From contig NZ_CP046907.1 of the NCBI RefSeq assembly GCF_014083985.1, positions 1,964,001 through 2,028,000 on the forward strand: a DNA stretch of 64,000 nt. Reading direction: 5' to 3'. The notes beneath the pieces were generated by a model, which was not told where the DNA came from, made no database searches, and saw only the letters and a program-made list of their open reading frames with translations. Below are positions 9,005-17,642 of the stretch, piece after piece. The translations under genes were made by a program, and so were the position numbers. The stretch comes from Streptomyces sp. SCUT-3 (GTDB taxonomy: Bacteria; Actinomycetota; Actinomycetes; Streptomycetales; Streptomycetaceae). Positions within the stretch are counted from its first letter, which is position 1; the number at the start of each line of letters is the position of its first letter.

Positions 9005-9820
9005 TCAGAACAGGGTCTCCGCGATGCCGCCGCTCAGGGGCTCCAGCAGGTGCGGGCCGTTGTTGCGGACGTTGCTGACCTCGGCGGAGACCGGGTAGGC
9101 GGTGAACGCCCCGGGCGGCGGGGGCGTGAGGAGCTCCCGCAGGTCGTCGGGGTCGGTGCGGGCCGGGTCCAGCCAGGCGTCCCACCTGTCCGGCGTCATG
9201 GCCAGCGGCATCCTGGGGTGGATGTCGGCCAGGGACCGCGGGCCGTGCTCGCCCGCCTCCGCCATCGGGGCGGTCTCGGCCTCGGTGGTCAGCACGGTGC
9301 AGGTGGACCACCACGCCTGCGGGTGGTCCTCGGGCAGGGTCCTGTCCCGCCAGAACTCGAAGAGGCCGGCGAGGGCCATCACCGAGCCGTCCGCGGGGGT
9401 GACGAAGTACGGCTGCTTGCGGGGCCGCTTGCGCGCCCCCTCCTCCTCCTTCTTGCGCTCCTCCCTGCCCGTGACCCACTCGTAGTAGCCGTCGGCGGGC
9501 AGCAGGCAGCGCCGGGCCGCGAAGGCCCGCCGGTAGGACGGCTTCTCGTGGACGGTCTCGGCCCGCGCGTTGATCATCTTCACCCCGACGTCGGGGCTCT
9601 TGGCCCAGGAGGGCACCAGCCCCCAGCGCAGCACCCGCAGCTGCCGCACCGGCTCCGGGTTCTCCGAGCCCTTCAGGGGGCGCTCCAGCACCGCCCACAC
9701 GTTCTTCGTCGGAGCGATGTTCCAGTCCGGCGGGAGGTTCTGGTCCGGCTCCCGGTGCTCCACGTGGAACAGCTCCGCCAGGGCGTCGGCTCCCCGGCCC
9801 AGCGCATATCGACCGCACAT
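9005..9820 (-). CDS. SRAP/HMCES-type abasic-site peptidase (YedK family)
   Basis: 271 aa. SOS-response-associated peptidase domain protein that caps abasic sites in single-stranded DNA through a thiazolidine link to its Cys2. The invariant MCGRYA N-terminus exposes Cys2 after Met removal. Other family motifs seen are WNIAPT, the INARAETV block, CLLPADGYYEW and IHPRMPLAM with the conserved His. An inserted Glu/Lys/Arg-rich loop (REERKKEEEGARKRPRKQ) is longer than in E. coli YedK. It is divergent from the M50-like gene. In other Streptomyces a SRAP gene is also, as I recall, near sigR. Confidence 0.92.
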   Translation of the reverse strand: MCGRYALGRGADALAELFHVEHREPDQNLPPDWNIAPTKNVWAVLERPLKGSENPEPVRQLRVLRWGLVPSWAKSPDVGVKMINARAETVHEKPSYRRAFAARRCLLPADGYYEWVTGREERKKEEEGARKRPRKQPYFVTPADGSVMALAGLFEFWRDRTLPEDHPQAWWSTCTVLTTEAETAPMAEAGEHGPRSLADIHPRMPLAMTPDRWDAWLDPARTDPDDLRELLTPPPPGAFTAYPVSAEVSNVRNNGPHLLEPLSGGIAETLF

Positions 9821-9876
9821 GAGTGCAACACTGCCACGGCACTTCCCCCGCCGTGCGGCGCGTCGAAAGGTGGAGC

Positions 9877-10590
9877 ATGGACACGACGCAGATCACCGAC
9901 GTCTGGGACAGGGTCGTGGGCACCCAGCCCGCACCGCCGTCCTGGCTGGTCGTGGCCACGGGCCTGGTCGCCCTGGCGGCCGTGCTCCCCGCCGGGGTGT
10001 GGCGGGTGAGCAGGAACGTGGTGACGATCGCCCACGAGGGGGGCCACGGCCTGGTGGCGCTGCTCACGGGCCGCCGCCTGGAGGGCATCCGGCTCCACTC
10101 CGACACCTCCGGCCTGACCGTCTCCCGCGGGAGGCCGACCGGGTTCGGCATGGTGCTGACCGCCGCGGCCGGCTACACCGCCCCGTCCCTGACCGGCCTG
10201 GCCGGCGCGTGGCTGCTGGCCGCCGGGCACATCACCGCGCTGCTGTGGACGGCGACCGCGCTGCTGCTGGCCCTGCTGGTGATGGTCCGCAACGCCTACG
10301 GGGTGCTGTCGGTGCTGGTCACCGGCGGGGCCTTCGTCACCGTGTCGTGGCTGGCCGTCCCGCAGGTGCAGGCGGTGTTCGCCTACGCGGCGGTGTGGTT
10401 CCTGCTGCTCGCCGGGGTGCGGCCGGTGGTCGAGCTGCACCGCGGGCGGCGGGACGGCGGCGCGCCGGACTCCGACGCCGACCAGCTGTCCCGGCTCACC
10501 TCGACACCCGCCTGGGTCTGGACGGGCTTCTTCCTCCTGGTCGCGCTGTGCTCGCTCACCGGCGGGGGCCGCTGGCTGCTGGCGCTCTGA
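9877..10590 (+). CDS. M50B-like membrane zinc metalloprotease
   Basis: 237 aa from the ATG with AAAGGTGGAG in front (MDTTQITDVW). It has five or six hydrophobic segments. The HEGGH motif (HExxH) at the start of the second hydrophobic region is the zinc site of the peptidase M50B-like family. The residue order TM1, HEGGH, then several membrane helices fits an intramembrane-type protease, but the second metal-ligand motif (NxxPxxxLDGG of true site-2 proteases) is not evident. Activity is therefore inferred from family similarity only. It is divergent from the SRAP gene and 77 nt upstream of aroA. Confidence 0.78.
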   Translation: MDTTQITDVWDRVVGTQPAPPSWLVVATGLVALAAVLPAGVWRVSRNVVTIAHEGGHGLVALLTGRRLEGIRLHSDTSGLTVSRGRPTGFGMVLTAAAGYTAPSLTGLAGAWLLAAGHITALLWTATALLLALLVMVRNAYGVLSVLVTGGAFVTVSWLAVPQVQAVFAYAAVWFLLLAGVRPVVELHRGRRDGGAPDSDADQLSRLTSTPAWVWTGFFLLVALCSLTGGGRWLLAL

Positions 10591-10632
10591 CCGGAGCCGG
10601 TTTCCGCGGCATTGCGGCGCAAACGATCAGGA

Positions 10633-10659
10633 TTGCCCGCCCCCCGGTCCGACTAGAGT
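10633..10659 (+). promoter_or_regulatory. Predicted aroA promoter, nearly leaderless
   Basis: A TAGAGT -10 hexamer (10654-10659), preceded by TTGCCC (10633-10638) at 15-nt spacing. The -10 ends 8 nt before the aroA ATG, so transcription should begin at or within two bases of the start codon. Confidence 0.55.
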
Positions 10660-10667
10660 GGACTTCC

Positions 10668-12044
10668 ATGACCGGCATCCCCGCGCAGAGCGCTCTCTGG
10701 CCCGCCCCGACCGCGGCGCGCCCCGTCGACGCGACCGTCACCGTGCCCGGCTCCAAGTCGGTCACCAACCGCGGACTGGTGCTCGCCGCGCTGGCCTCCG
10801 AGCCGGGCTGGCTGCGCCGCCCGCTGCGCAGCCGCGACACCCTGCTGATGGCCGAGGCGCTGCGCGCCATGGGCGTGCAGATCGACACCGTGCCGAACAA
10901 CTCCTCCGGCAGCGGCGAGGGCGCGCGGGGCGGCGGCGACGCCTGGCGGATCATCCCCGCCGGGCTGCGCGGCCCGGCCGCCGTCGACGTGGGCAACGCC
11001 GGCACGGTCATGCGCTTCCTGCCGCCGGTCGCGGCGCTGGCCGAGGGGCCGGTCCGCTTCGACGGCGACCCGCGCTCCCACGAGCGCCCCCTGCACGGCG
11101 TGATCGACGCGCTGCGCGCCCTGGGCGCCCGGATCGACGACGCCGGCCGCGGCGCGCTGCCGCTGACCGTGCACGGCACCGGGTCGCTCGAGGGCGGCAC
11201 CGTGGAGATCGACGCCTCCTCGTCCTCCCAGTTCGTCAGCGCGCTGCTGCTGTCCGGCCCGCGCTTCAACCAGGGCGTGGAGGTCCGGCACGTCGGCGGC
11301 TCCCTGCCCTCGCTGCCGCACATCCGGATGACCGTGGAGATGCTGCGGGCGGCCGGCGCCAAGGTCGACGCCCCCGAGGACGGCGGCGAGCCGGACGTGT
11401 GGCGGGTCACGCCCGGCGCCCTGCTCGGCCGCGACCTGACCGTCGAGCCCGACCTGTCCAACGCCGCGCCGTTCCTGGCCGCGGCCCTGGTGACCGGCGG
11501 CCGGGTGACCGTGCGCGACTGGCCCGCCCGCACCACCCAGCCGGGCGACGCGCTGCGCGAGATCTTCACCCGCATGGGGGGTTCCTGCGAGCTGACCGAG
11601 GACGGGCTGACGTTCACCGGCACCGGCCGGGTGCACGGCATCACCGCCGACCTGCACGAGGTCGGCGAGCTGACCCCGGTGATCGCCGCCGTCGCCGCCC
11701 TGGCGGACTCCCCCTCCGAGCTGAGCGGCATCGCGCACCTGCGGCTGCACGAGACCGACCGCCTCGCCGCCCTGGCGAAGGAGCTGGGCGGCCTCGGCTG
11801 CGGGGTGACCGAGACCTCCGACGGCCTGCGGATCGAGCCGCGCCCGCTGCACGGCGGCGTCTTCCGCACCTACGAGGACCACCGGCTCGCCACGGCCGCC
11901 GCGGTCGTCGGCCTGGTCGTCGAGGGGGTGCAGGTGGAGAACGTGGCCACCACCGCGAAGACCCTCCCCGAGTTCCCCGAGATGTGGACCGGGCTGGTGG
12001 ACCCGGGGGCCGCCGGGCCCGGCACCTCCGGACGGCGGGGCTGA
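10668..12044 (+). CDS. aroA: 3-phosphoshikimate 1-carboxyvinyltransferase (EPSP synthase)
   Basis: 458 aa. Sixth step of the shikimate pathway: phosphoenolpyruvate plus shikimate-3-phosphate gives EPSP. Diagnostic motifs are GSKSVTNRGLVLAAL (substrate loop), GNAGTVMRFLPP (PEP-binding), DGDPRSHERP, SSSSQFVSALL, ELSGIAHLRLHETDRLAALA and DHRLATAAAVVG. The insertion with SSGSGEGARGGG is a loop common in actinomycetes. The ATG is chosen because a -10 hexamer ends just upstream, suggesting a leaderless message without a ribosome site. rsgA follows after 9 nt, so the two are probably one operon. Confidence 0.96.
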   Translation: MTGIPAQSALWPAPTAARPVDATVTVPGSKSVTNRGLVLAALASEPGWLRRPLRSRDTLLMAEALRAMGVQIDTVPNNSSGSGEGARGGGDAWRIIPAGLRGPAAVDVGNAGTVMRFLPPVAALAEGPVRFDGDPRSHERPLHGVIDALRALGARIDDAGRGALPLTVHGTGSLEGGTVEIDASSSSQFVSALLLSGPRFNQGVEVRHVGGSLPSLPHIRMTVEMLRAAGAKVDAPEDGGEPDVWRVTPGALLGRDLTVEPDLSNAAPFLAAALVTGGRVTVRDWPARTTQPGDALREIFTRMGGSCELTEDGLTFTGTGRVHGITADLHEVGELTPVIAAVAALADSPSELSGIAHLRLHETDRLAALAKELGGLGCGVTETSDGLRIEPRPLHGGVFRTYEDHRLATAAAVVGLVVEGVQVENVATTAKTLPEFPEMWTGLVDPGAAGPGTSGRRG

Positions 12045-12053
12045 CGACCGGGC

Positions 12054-13055
12054 ATGCGCCGCTACCGCAAGGACTCCGACGAGGACGACATCCGGATCCG
12101 CCCCGGGCGCCGGGGCAGCCGCCCCCGCTCGAGCATCCGGCCCAAGCACGAGGACGCGGCCGAGGGGTTCGTGGTCACCGTGGACCGGGGCCGCATCACC
12201 TGCGTGGTCGGCGACCACGAGGTCACCGCCATGAAGGCCCGCGAGCTGGGCCGCAAGTCCGTGGTCGTCGGTGACAGCGTCGCCGTGGTCGGGGACCTGT
12301 CCGGCGACGAGGGCTCCCTGGCCCGGATCGTGCGCGTGCACACCCGCCGGTCCGTGCTGCGGCGCACCGCCGACGACGACGACCCGTACGAGCGGGTGGT
12401 GGTGGCCAACGCCGACCAGCTGGCGATCGTCACCGCCCTGGCCGACCCCGAGCCGCGCCCCCGGATGATCGACCGCTGCCTGGTCGCGGCCTACGACGCG
12501 GGGCTGGAACCGCTGCTGGTGCTCACCAAGTCCGACCTGGCCCCGGCCGAGCCGCTGCTGCGGACCTACCGGCCGCTGGGCGTGCGCCACGTGGTGACCA
12601 CCCGCGACACCCTCGCCACCGGCGGCGCGGAGGAGGTGCGCGAGCTGCTGAAGGGGCGGACCACCGTGTTCGTCGGGCACAGCGGGGTCGGCAAGACGAC
12701 GCTCGTCAACTCCCTGGTGCCCGGACGGGCCCGGGCGACCGGCGCGGTCAACGCGGTCACCGGGCGCGGCCGGCACACCACCACCTCGGCGCTGGCCCTG
12801 CCCCTGGACGCGGAGAGCTGGGTGATCGACACCCCCGGGGTGCGCTCCTTCGGCCTGCACCACGTCGACCCGTCACGGGTCATCCACGCCTTCCCCGACC
12901 TGGAGCCGGGAACCGTCGGCTGCCCGCGCGCCTGCAGCCACGACGAACCGGACTGCGCGCTGGACGCGTGGGTGGCCGAGGGGCACGCCGAGCCCGCCCG
13001 GCTGAACTCCCTGCGCCGGCTGCTCGCCACGCGGGAGCGCCGCGAGGGGGACTGA
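12054..13055 (+). CDS. rsgA: Ribosome small-subunit-dependent GTPase A
   Basis: 333 aa. A circularly permuted GTPase that acts late in 30S ribosomal subunit maturation. Motif order shows the permutation: G4 (TKSDL, about residue 164) comes before G1 (GHSGVGKTTL) and G3 (DTPGVRSF). The N-terminal OB-fold region (GRITCVVGDHEVTAMKAREL) and the C-terminal zinc motif (CPRACSHDEPDC) are present. It lies 9 nt after aroA and is convergent with the MarR gene. Confidence 0.93.
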   Translation: MRRYRKDSDEDDIRIRPGRRGSRPRSSIRPKHEDAAEGFVVTVDRGRITCVVGDHEVTAMKARELGRKSVVVGDSVAVVGDLSGDEGSLARIVRVHTRRSVLRRTADDDDPYERVVVANADQLAIVTALADPEPRPRMIDRCLVAAYDAGLEPLLVLTKSDLAPAEPLLRTYRPLGVRHVVTTRDTLATGGAEEVRELLKGRTTVFVGHSGVGKTTLVNSLVPGRARATGAVNAVTGRGRHTTTSALALPLDAESWVIDTPGVRSFGLHHVDPSRVIHAFPDLEPGTVGCPRACSHDEPDCALDAWVAEGHAEPARLNSLRRLLATRERREGD

Positions 13056-13090
13056 CGCGGGAGACCGGTGCGACCGGCCGCCGGCCGGCC

Positions 13091-13135
13091 GGTCGTCCCC
13101 GGGCCGGTCGTCCCCGGGTCAGTCGTCCCCGGGTA
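13091..13135. repeat. 15-bp direct repeat, three units
   Basis: GGTCGTCCCCGGGCC, GGTCGTCCCCGGGTC and AGTCGTCCCCGGGTA follow head to tail. The last unit lies in the 3' end of the MarR gene and encodes part of its VPGDD tail. Confidence 0.75.
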
Positions 13136-13634
13136 CGGCGGTCTCCTGCCCGGCGGACCCGTGCCCGGCGGCGAGCCGGGCGGTGGAGGCGTCGCGCAGG
13201 CGGCGCACGATGCGCGCCAGGGTCGCGGCGTCCTCGGCGCCGAGGGGCCCGAGGAAGTGGCGGCGCAGCGCCTGCGCGTGGCGCTCCTGGGCCCGCTCGG
13301 CCAGGGCCACGCCCTCGGGGGTCAGCGCCACGTAGGTGACGCGCCGGTCGGTGGCGCACGCCTGCCGCTCGAGCAGCCCGGCCCGCACCAGGCGGTCGGC
13401 GAACTTGGTGAACCCTCCGGAGGTCAGCGACACCTCGTTGGCCAGGCGCGTCATCGTCAGGCGCCGTTCGGGGCTGCGCAGCAGCCGCAGCAGCACCTCC
13501 AGCCAGGGGCCGGGCAGGGCCACGTCGATGCCGAGGTCCTCGGTGACCAGCCGCCCGGTCCGGGCGTGCGCCTCCACGACCAGGCCCCACCAGGTGATCA
13601 GTTCCCGGTCGTCGACGTCGTCCGCATCATCCAT
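13119..13634 (-). CDS. MarR-family transcriptional regulator
   Basis: 171 aa. Winged-helix DNA-binding protein of the MarR group; the core covers residues about 30-140 ([51 protein letters not shown] is cut here into its helices: [17 protein letters not shown], the recognition helix [15 protein letters not shown], and the wing [14 protein letters not shown]). No cysteine pair suggestive of an OhrR-type redox switch was seen. The ATG (MDDADDVDD) follows no clear ribosome site. It is divergent from hisN, 141 bp away, and could regulate it or itself; the ligand is unknown. Confidence 0.88.
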   Translation of the reverse strand: MDDADDVDDRELITWWGLVVEAHARTGRLVTEDLGIDVALPGPWLEVLLRLLRSPERRLTMTRLANEVSLTSGGFTKFADRLVRAGLLERQACATDRRVTYVALTPEGVALAERAQERHAQALRRHFLGPLGAEDAATLARIVRRLRDASTARLAAGHGSAGQETAVPGDD

Positions 13635-13763
13635 GGGGCCACAGTATGCGGCCTCCCGGCCCCCCGGGAGGACAGGTCGCGCGGGAGGCCCCGGCGGCCC
13701 GCCCGCCGGGGTCGGACCGGGCCGGGCGCGGCCCTGGTGCGTGCCCGGCGGGGGCGCGGTCGA

Positions 13764-13769
13764 TACTGT
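13764..13769 (+). promoter_or_regulatory. Predicted -10 (TACTGT) of hisN, leaderless
   Basis: TACTGT ends 6 nt before the hisN ATG, placing the start site on the start codon. No clear -35 is visible. Confidence 0.45.
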
Positions 13770-13775
13770 TCGCCC

Positions 13776-14576
13776 ATGCCGGACTACCTCGACGACCTGC
13801 GCCTCGCCCACGTCCTGGCGGACGCCGCCGACGCCGCCACCATGGAGCGCTTCAAGGCGCTCGACCTGAAGGTGGAGACCAAGCCCGACCTGACCCCGGT
13901 CACCGAGGCCGACAGGGCGGCCGAGGAGCTGATCCGCGGCGCGCTGCGCCGGGCCCGTCCCCGGGACTCGGTCCTGGGCGAGGAGTTCGGCGGCGAGGGC
14001 GCGGGGCCGCGCCGCTGGATCGTCGACCCGATCGACGGCACCAAGAACTACGTGCGCGGGGTGCCCGTGTGGGCGACGCTGATCGCCCTGGTGGTGCGCG
14101 GGGAGTCCGGCGAGGACGAGGGCGTGGTGGGCCTGGTCTCCGCGCCGGCCCTGGGCCGCCGCTGGTGGGCCTCGAAGGGCGGTGGCGCCTGGACGGGCCG
14201 CAGCCTGTCCTCCGCGGCACCGATCCGGGTGTCGGGCGTCTCCCGCCTGGAGGACGCCTCGTTCGCCTACTCCTCGCTGTCCGGCTGGGAGGAGCAGGGC
14301 CGCCTGGACGGCTTCCTGGACCTGACCCGGGCGGTCTGGCGCACCCGCGGCTACGGCGACTTCTGGCCGTACATGATGGTGGCCGAGGGTTCGGTCGACA
14401 TCTGCGCGGAGCCGGAGCTGAGCCTGTGGGACATGGCCGCGAACTGGGTGATCGTCGAGGAGGCCGGGGGCACCTTCACCAGCCTGGAGGGGGAGCGGGG
14501 CCCCGTCGGGGGCAACGCCGCGGCCTCCAACGGACTCCTGCACGAGGAACTCCTGGCGCACCTGCGCGCCCGCTGA
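13776..14576 (+). CDS. hisN: Histidinol-phosphatase, inositol-monophosphatase family
   Basis: 266 aa. Dephosphorylates histidinol phosphate, the penultimate histidine-biosynthesis step in actinomycetes. All Mg-binding motifs of the family are intact: LGEEFGG (Glu), [12 protein letters not shown] (two Asp) and [18 protein letters not shown] (Asp). The short [19 protein letters not shown] entry segment is typical of HisN. Neighbours: divergent from a MarR gene; a strong hairpin follows. The enzyme name rests on close resemblance to actinobacterial HisN rather than generic inositol phosphatase; contrast with the degenerate homologue at 36.9 kb. Confidence 0.88.
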   Translation: MPDYLDDLRLAHVLADAADAATMERFKALDLKVETKPDLTPVTEADRAAEELIRGALRRARPRDSVLGEEFGGEGAGPRRWIVDPIDGTKNYVRGVPVWATLIALVVRGESGEDEGVVGLVSAPALGRRWWASKGGGAWTGRSLSSAAPIRVSGVSRLEDASFAYSSLSGWEEQGRLDGFLDLTRAVWRTRGYGDFWPYMMVAEGSVDICAEPELSLWDMAANWVIVEEAGGTFTSLEGERGPVGGNAAASNGLLHEELLAHLRAR

Positions 14577-14589
14577 CCGGCGGCGCGCC

Positions 14590-14625
14590 CCCGGCCCGCG
14601 CGGGCGCACGTCCGCGCGGGCCGGG
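14590..14625 (+). terminator. hisN terminator hairpin
   Basis: Perfect 14-bp stem (14590-14603 with 14612-14625), 8-nt loop, immediately after the hisN stop. Confidence 0.7.
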
Positions 14626-14729
14626 AACCGGGCGCTTCGCGCCCCTTGTCGGGCCCGCCGCCGCATGTGAGCATGAGAACGCTCCCCCCTTGTGAACGTG
14701 TGAATCCGTGTCTCGAGGAAGGCGGCCCC

Positions 14730-15203
14730 ATGCTCGTGCGCGACGCGATGAGCTCCGTGGTACTGACCATCGGCCCCGATCACACGCTCCGCCAGGCGGC
14801 GCGCCTGATGTCCGCGCGGCGCGTCGGCGCCGCCGTCGTGCTGGACCCGGACGCGGGCGGCGTGGGCATCCTCACCGAGCGGGACGTGCTGGACTCGGTC
14901 GGGGCGGGCCAGGACCCGGACCGCGAGAAGGTCGCCGCCCACGTGACCTGCGACGTCGTCTTCGCCGACTCCGGGTGGACCCTGGAGGAGGCCGCCGCCG
15001 CCATGCTCCGCGGCGGCTTCCGCCACCTGGTCGTCCTGGACGCCGGCAGTGCGAGCGGCATCGTCTCGGTGCGCGACATCATCCGCTGCTGGACACCCCT
15101 GCGCGCGGCCCCGGGCACGGCGGTCCCGGGTGCGGCGGGGACGGAAGCGGACGGCACCCCGGGAACGGTCGACGTGCGGGGGACGGCGGCCGCCTCGCCC
15201 TGA
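14730..15203 (+). CDS. CBS-domain pair protein
   Basis: 157 aa from the ATG preceded by GAGGAAGG (MLVRDAMSSVVL). Two CBS domains occupy residues 1-125 (first: VLTIGPDHTLRQAARLMSARR, GILTERDVL; second: DVVFADSGWTLEEAAAAM, RHLVVLDAG, GIVSVRDIIR). Such stand-alone pairs bind adenine nucleotides and act as energy or redox sensors; the partner is not evident. The last 30 residues are a low-complexity Ala/Gly/Thr tail. Convergent with katA across a long hairpin. Confidence 0.88.
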   Translation: MLVRDAMSSVVLTIGPDHTLRQAARLMSARRVGAAVVLDPDAGGVGILTERDVLDSVGAGQDPDREKVAAHVTCDVVFADSGWTLEEAAAAMLRGGFRHLVVLDAGSASGIVSVRDIIRCWTPLRAAPGTAVPGAAGTEADGTPGTVDVRGTAAASP

Positions 15204-15214
15204 GCGCCGGGAAA

Positions 15215-15258
15215 CGGCGGTGGCCGGGCCCCTCGTGGGAGGGACCCGGCCACCGCCG
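15215..15258. terminator. Bidirectional hairpin between the CBS gene and katA
   Basis: A 14-bp perfect stem (15215-15228 with 15245-15258) with a partly paired 16-nt interior, between convergent genes. Confidence 0.75.
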
Positions 15259-15302
15259 GCGCCGGAGCCGGATCGCGTCGGATCGAGCCGGATCGAGCCG
15301 GG

Positions 15303-16772
15303 TCAGCCGCGGAGCGCGCGGACGGCCTCCTCCAGGCGCTTGCCGTACTCGGCGTCGGCCTGGCGGAAGTTGTTGATCGCGCGGTCGACGATGTCCTCGC
15401 GGGAGACCTTGGCGATGAAGCCGGCCAGGTTGTCGATCAGGCGGCCCTTCTCCTCCTCCGACATCAGGCGGTAGAGGTTGCCGGCCTGGACGAAGTCGTT
15501 GTCCTCGGGGTGCGAGGGCGCGGCGTGGTTGCCGGTGTACCCGGTCACCGCGGCCGGCTGCCACAGCGGGGCGCCGGTCTCGGCCGGGCCGCCGAAGCTG
15601 TTCGGCTCGTAGTTCTTCGCCCGGCCGTGGCGGCCGTCGTACATGTGGCCGTCGCGGCCGTAGGTGCGCGCCTCGGTGGCGTGCGGGCGGTTGACCGGCA
15701 GCTGGTCGGCGTTGATGCCGACGCGGTAGCGGTGGGCGTCCGCGTAGCCGAAGAGGCGGCCCTGGAGCATCTTGTCCGGGGACGGGCCGATGCCGGGCAC
15801 GAAGTGCGCCGGGGAGAAGATCGACTGCTCGACCTCGGCGAAGATGTTGTCCGGGTTTCGGTTGAGCTCGAACTTGCCGATCTCGATCCGCGGGTAGTCG
15901 GCGTGCGGCCAGACCTTGGTCAGGTCGAACGGGTTGAAGCGGTACGTGGCCGCCTCGTCCGCCGGCATGATCTGGACGTAGACGGTCCAGGTCGGGAACT
16001 CACCGCGCTCGATCGACTCGCGCAGGTCGCGCTGGTGGCTGTCGGGGTCCTCGCCGGCGAGCCTGTTGGCCTCGGCCTGGGTGAGGCACTTGATGCCCTG
16101 GTCGGTCTTGAAGTGGTACTTGACCCAGAAGACCTCGCCGTCGGCGTTGTTCCACTGGAAGGTGTGGGAGCCGAAGCCGTCCATGTGGCGGTAGGAGGCG
16201 GGGATCCCGCGGTCGCCGAACAGCCAGGTGACCTGGTGCGTCGACTCCGGCGACAGGCCCCAGAAGTCCCAGACGTTGTCCGCCTCCTGCGAGCCGGTGT
16301 ACGGGTCCCGCTTCTGGGTGTGGATGAAGTCCGGGAACTTGATGGCGTCCTTGATGAAGAAGACCGGGGTGTTGTTGCCGACGAGGTCGTAGTTGCCCTC
16401 CTCGGTGTAGAACTTCAGCGCGAAGCCGCGCGGGTCGCGCACCGCGTCCGCCGCGCCGAGGCTGCCGGCCACCGTGGAGAAGCGGGCGAAGACCTCGGTC
16501 TGCTTGCCGACCTCAGAGAGGAACTTGGCACGGGTGTACCGGGTCACGTCGGCGGTGACGGTGAAGGTGCCGTAGGCGCCGGCCCCGCGGGCGTGGACGA
16601 TCCGCTCGGGGATCTGCTCGCGGTTGAAGCGGGCGAGCTTCTCGATCAGGTGCTGGTCCTGGAGCAGCACGGGACCGCCGAGCCCGGCGACCTCGCTGTT
16701 CTGGTTGTCCGCGACGGGTGCACCCGACTCCGTGGTCAGCGGTCCGCTCGCCTTTTCCTGCTGCACGGTCAC
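15303..16772 (-). CDS. katA: Monofunctional heme catalase
   Basis: 489 aa from GTG ([10 protein letters not shown]), chosen because AGGAGG lies 5 nt upstream. Small-subunit clade 3 catalase that decomposes hydrogen peroxide. Active-site His in [14 protein letters not shown], distal Asn in [11 protein letters not shown] and the heme-ligand Tyr in [14 protein letters not shown] are present; length is normal. The divergent Fur-like gene and the operator in the shared spacer match the S. coelicolor catA-catR arrangement, in which CatR represses catA until oxidised by peroxide. Convergent with a CBS-domain gene. Confidence 0.95.
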   Translation of the reverse strand: MTVQQEKASGPLTTESGAPVADNQNSEVAGLGGPVLLQDQHLIEKLARFNREQIPERIVHARGAGAYGTFTVTADVTRYTRAKFLSEVGKQTEVFARFSTVAGSLGAADAVRDPRGFALKFYTEEGNYDLVGNNTPVFFIKDAIKFPDFIHTQKRDPYTGSQEADNVWDFWGLSPESTHQVTWLFGDRGIPASYRHMDGFGSHTFQWNNADGEVFWVKYHFKTDQGIKCLTQAEANRLAGEDPDSHQRDLRESIERGEFPTWTVYVQIMPADEAATYRFNPFDLTKVWPHADYPRIEIGKFELNRNPDNIFAEVEQSIFSPAHFVPGIGPSPDKMLQGRLFGYADAHRYRVGINADQLPVNRPHATEARTYGRDGHMYDGRHGRAKNYEPNSFGGPAETGAPLWQPAAVTGYTGNHAAPSHPEDNDFVQAGNLYRLMSEEEKGRLIDNLAGFIAKVSREDIVDRAINNFRQADAEYGKRLEEAVRALRG

Positions 16773-16824
16773 GTGCGCCTCCTGGTCGATGTCAATGCCT
16801 GCCCCGTTGCCAACTACGGAACCG

Positions 16825-16852
16825 ATCCTACAATGGACTTTGTCCAAGTCAA
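16825..16852 (-). promoter_or_regulatory. katA promoter with an embedded CatR-type operator
   Basis: On the minus strand -35 TTGACT (16852-16847), a 16-nt spacer, and -10 TAGGAT (16830-16825). The spacer carries the perfect inverted repeat TGGAC-TTT-GTCCA (16834-16846), placed where a bound regulator would block polymerase. Confidence 0.75.
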
Positions 16853-16912
16853 TATGAAACCCAGATCCGTACCCGTTCGGGACACCGTTCCCCCGCTGTT
16901 AGGCTTGACGAC

Positions 16913-17329
16913 ATGAGCGACCTGCTGGAACGACTGAGGGAGCGCGGCTGGCGGCTCACCGCACAGCGGCGAGTCGTGGCCGAGGTCCTCAACGGGGACC
17001 ACGTCCACCTGACCGCCGACGAGGTGCACGCCCGTGCCGCCGACCGCCTGCCCGAGATCTCCCGGGCGACGGTCTACAACACCCTGGGCGAACTGGTCTC
17101 CCTGGGCGAGATCATCGAGGTCAGCACCGACGGCCGGGCGAAGCGCTACGACCCCAACGCGCACCGCCCCCACCACCACCTGGTGTGCTCGCGCTGCGGC
17201 ACCATCCGGGACGTCCACCCCGGCGGCAACCCGCTGGACGACCTCCCCGCCGGCGAGCGGTTCGGCTTCACCGTCTCCGACGTCGAGGTGACCTACCGGG
17301 GCGTGTGCCCCGAGTGCGCCGCGGCCTGA
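16913..17329 (+). CDS. catR: Fur-family peroxide-responsive regulator (CatR/PerR-like)
   Basis: 138 aa. Fur-family repressor: winged helix at residues 1-80 (RGWRLTAQRRVVAEVL, EISRATVYNTLGELV), metal site in HRPHHHLVCSRCG and a second CxxC (CPECAAA) that completes the structural zinc site. The divergent position next to katA and the inverted repeat between them support a peroxide-sensing CatR role. A TAGGCT -10 (16900-16905) ends 7 nt before the ATG, so the message is probably leaderless. An iron- or zinc-uptake role cannot be excluded from sequence alone. Confidence 0.88.
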   Translation: MSDLLERLRERGWRLTAQRRVVAEVLNGDHVHLTADEVHARAADRLPEISRATVYNTLGELVSLGEIIEVSTDGRAKRYDPNAHRPHHHLVCSRCGTIRDVHPGGNPLDDLPAGERFGFTVSDVEVTYRGVCPECAAA

Positions 17330-17452
17330 GGCCCGGGCCGCGACCGCGCGGCCGGCTCCCCGCGGACCGGCACCGGCGGCGCCCGTGACGGCGACGGACG
17401 ACCACGACGGCAGACGGCAGACGGCCACGACGGCCACGACGGCACACAACGA

Positions 17453-17486
17453 CGAAGGCCCGGAACCTGTTGGTTCCGGGCCTTCG
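17453..17486 (-). terminator. Terminator of the first tRNA-fMet gene
   Basis: Perfect 15-bp stem (17453-17467 with 17472-17486), 4-nt loop, 8 nt beyond the tRNA 3' end on the minus strand. Short tandem CGGCCACGA repeats lie just beyond (about 17421-17441). Confidence 0.85.
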
Positions 17487-17493
17487 TCTTCAG

Positions 17494-17567
17494 TAGCGGG
17501 GACAGGATTTGAACCTGCGACCTCTGGGTTATGAGCCCAGCGAGCTACCGAGCTGCTCCACCCCGCG
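17494..17567 (-). tRNA. Initiator tRNA-fMet (CAT)
   Basis: 74 nt cloverleaf with anticodon CAT. Initiator hallmarks are visible: three consecutive G-C pairs in the anticodon stem (GGG/CCC around CTCATAA) and an unpaired C1-U72 end. No CCA is encoded. Identical to the copy at 19.8 kb. Confidence 0.96.
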
Positions 17568-17642
17568 TCGGTGATCACCACACTACGCGACCCGGCCCGG
17601 CGGACCAAATCCCTTACGGACGGCCCGCGCGGGAGGGGCCGG

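Noticed and set aside
6951..10151. A very long minus-strand open frame continuing upstream of rsrA
   Set aside because: It runs antisense or out of frame through sigR, the hydrolase, SRAP and M50 genes; only the last 111 codons (rsrA) have start, overlap and family support.
12054..12120. Leaderless start for rsgA
   Set aside because: The gene is 9 nt after aroA with no -10 hexamer, so co-transcription is the simpler reading.
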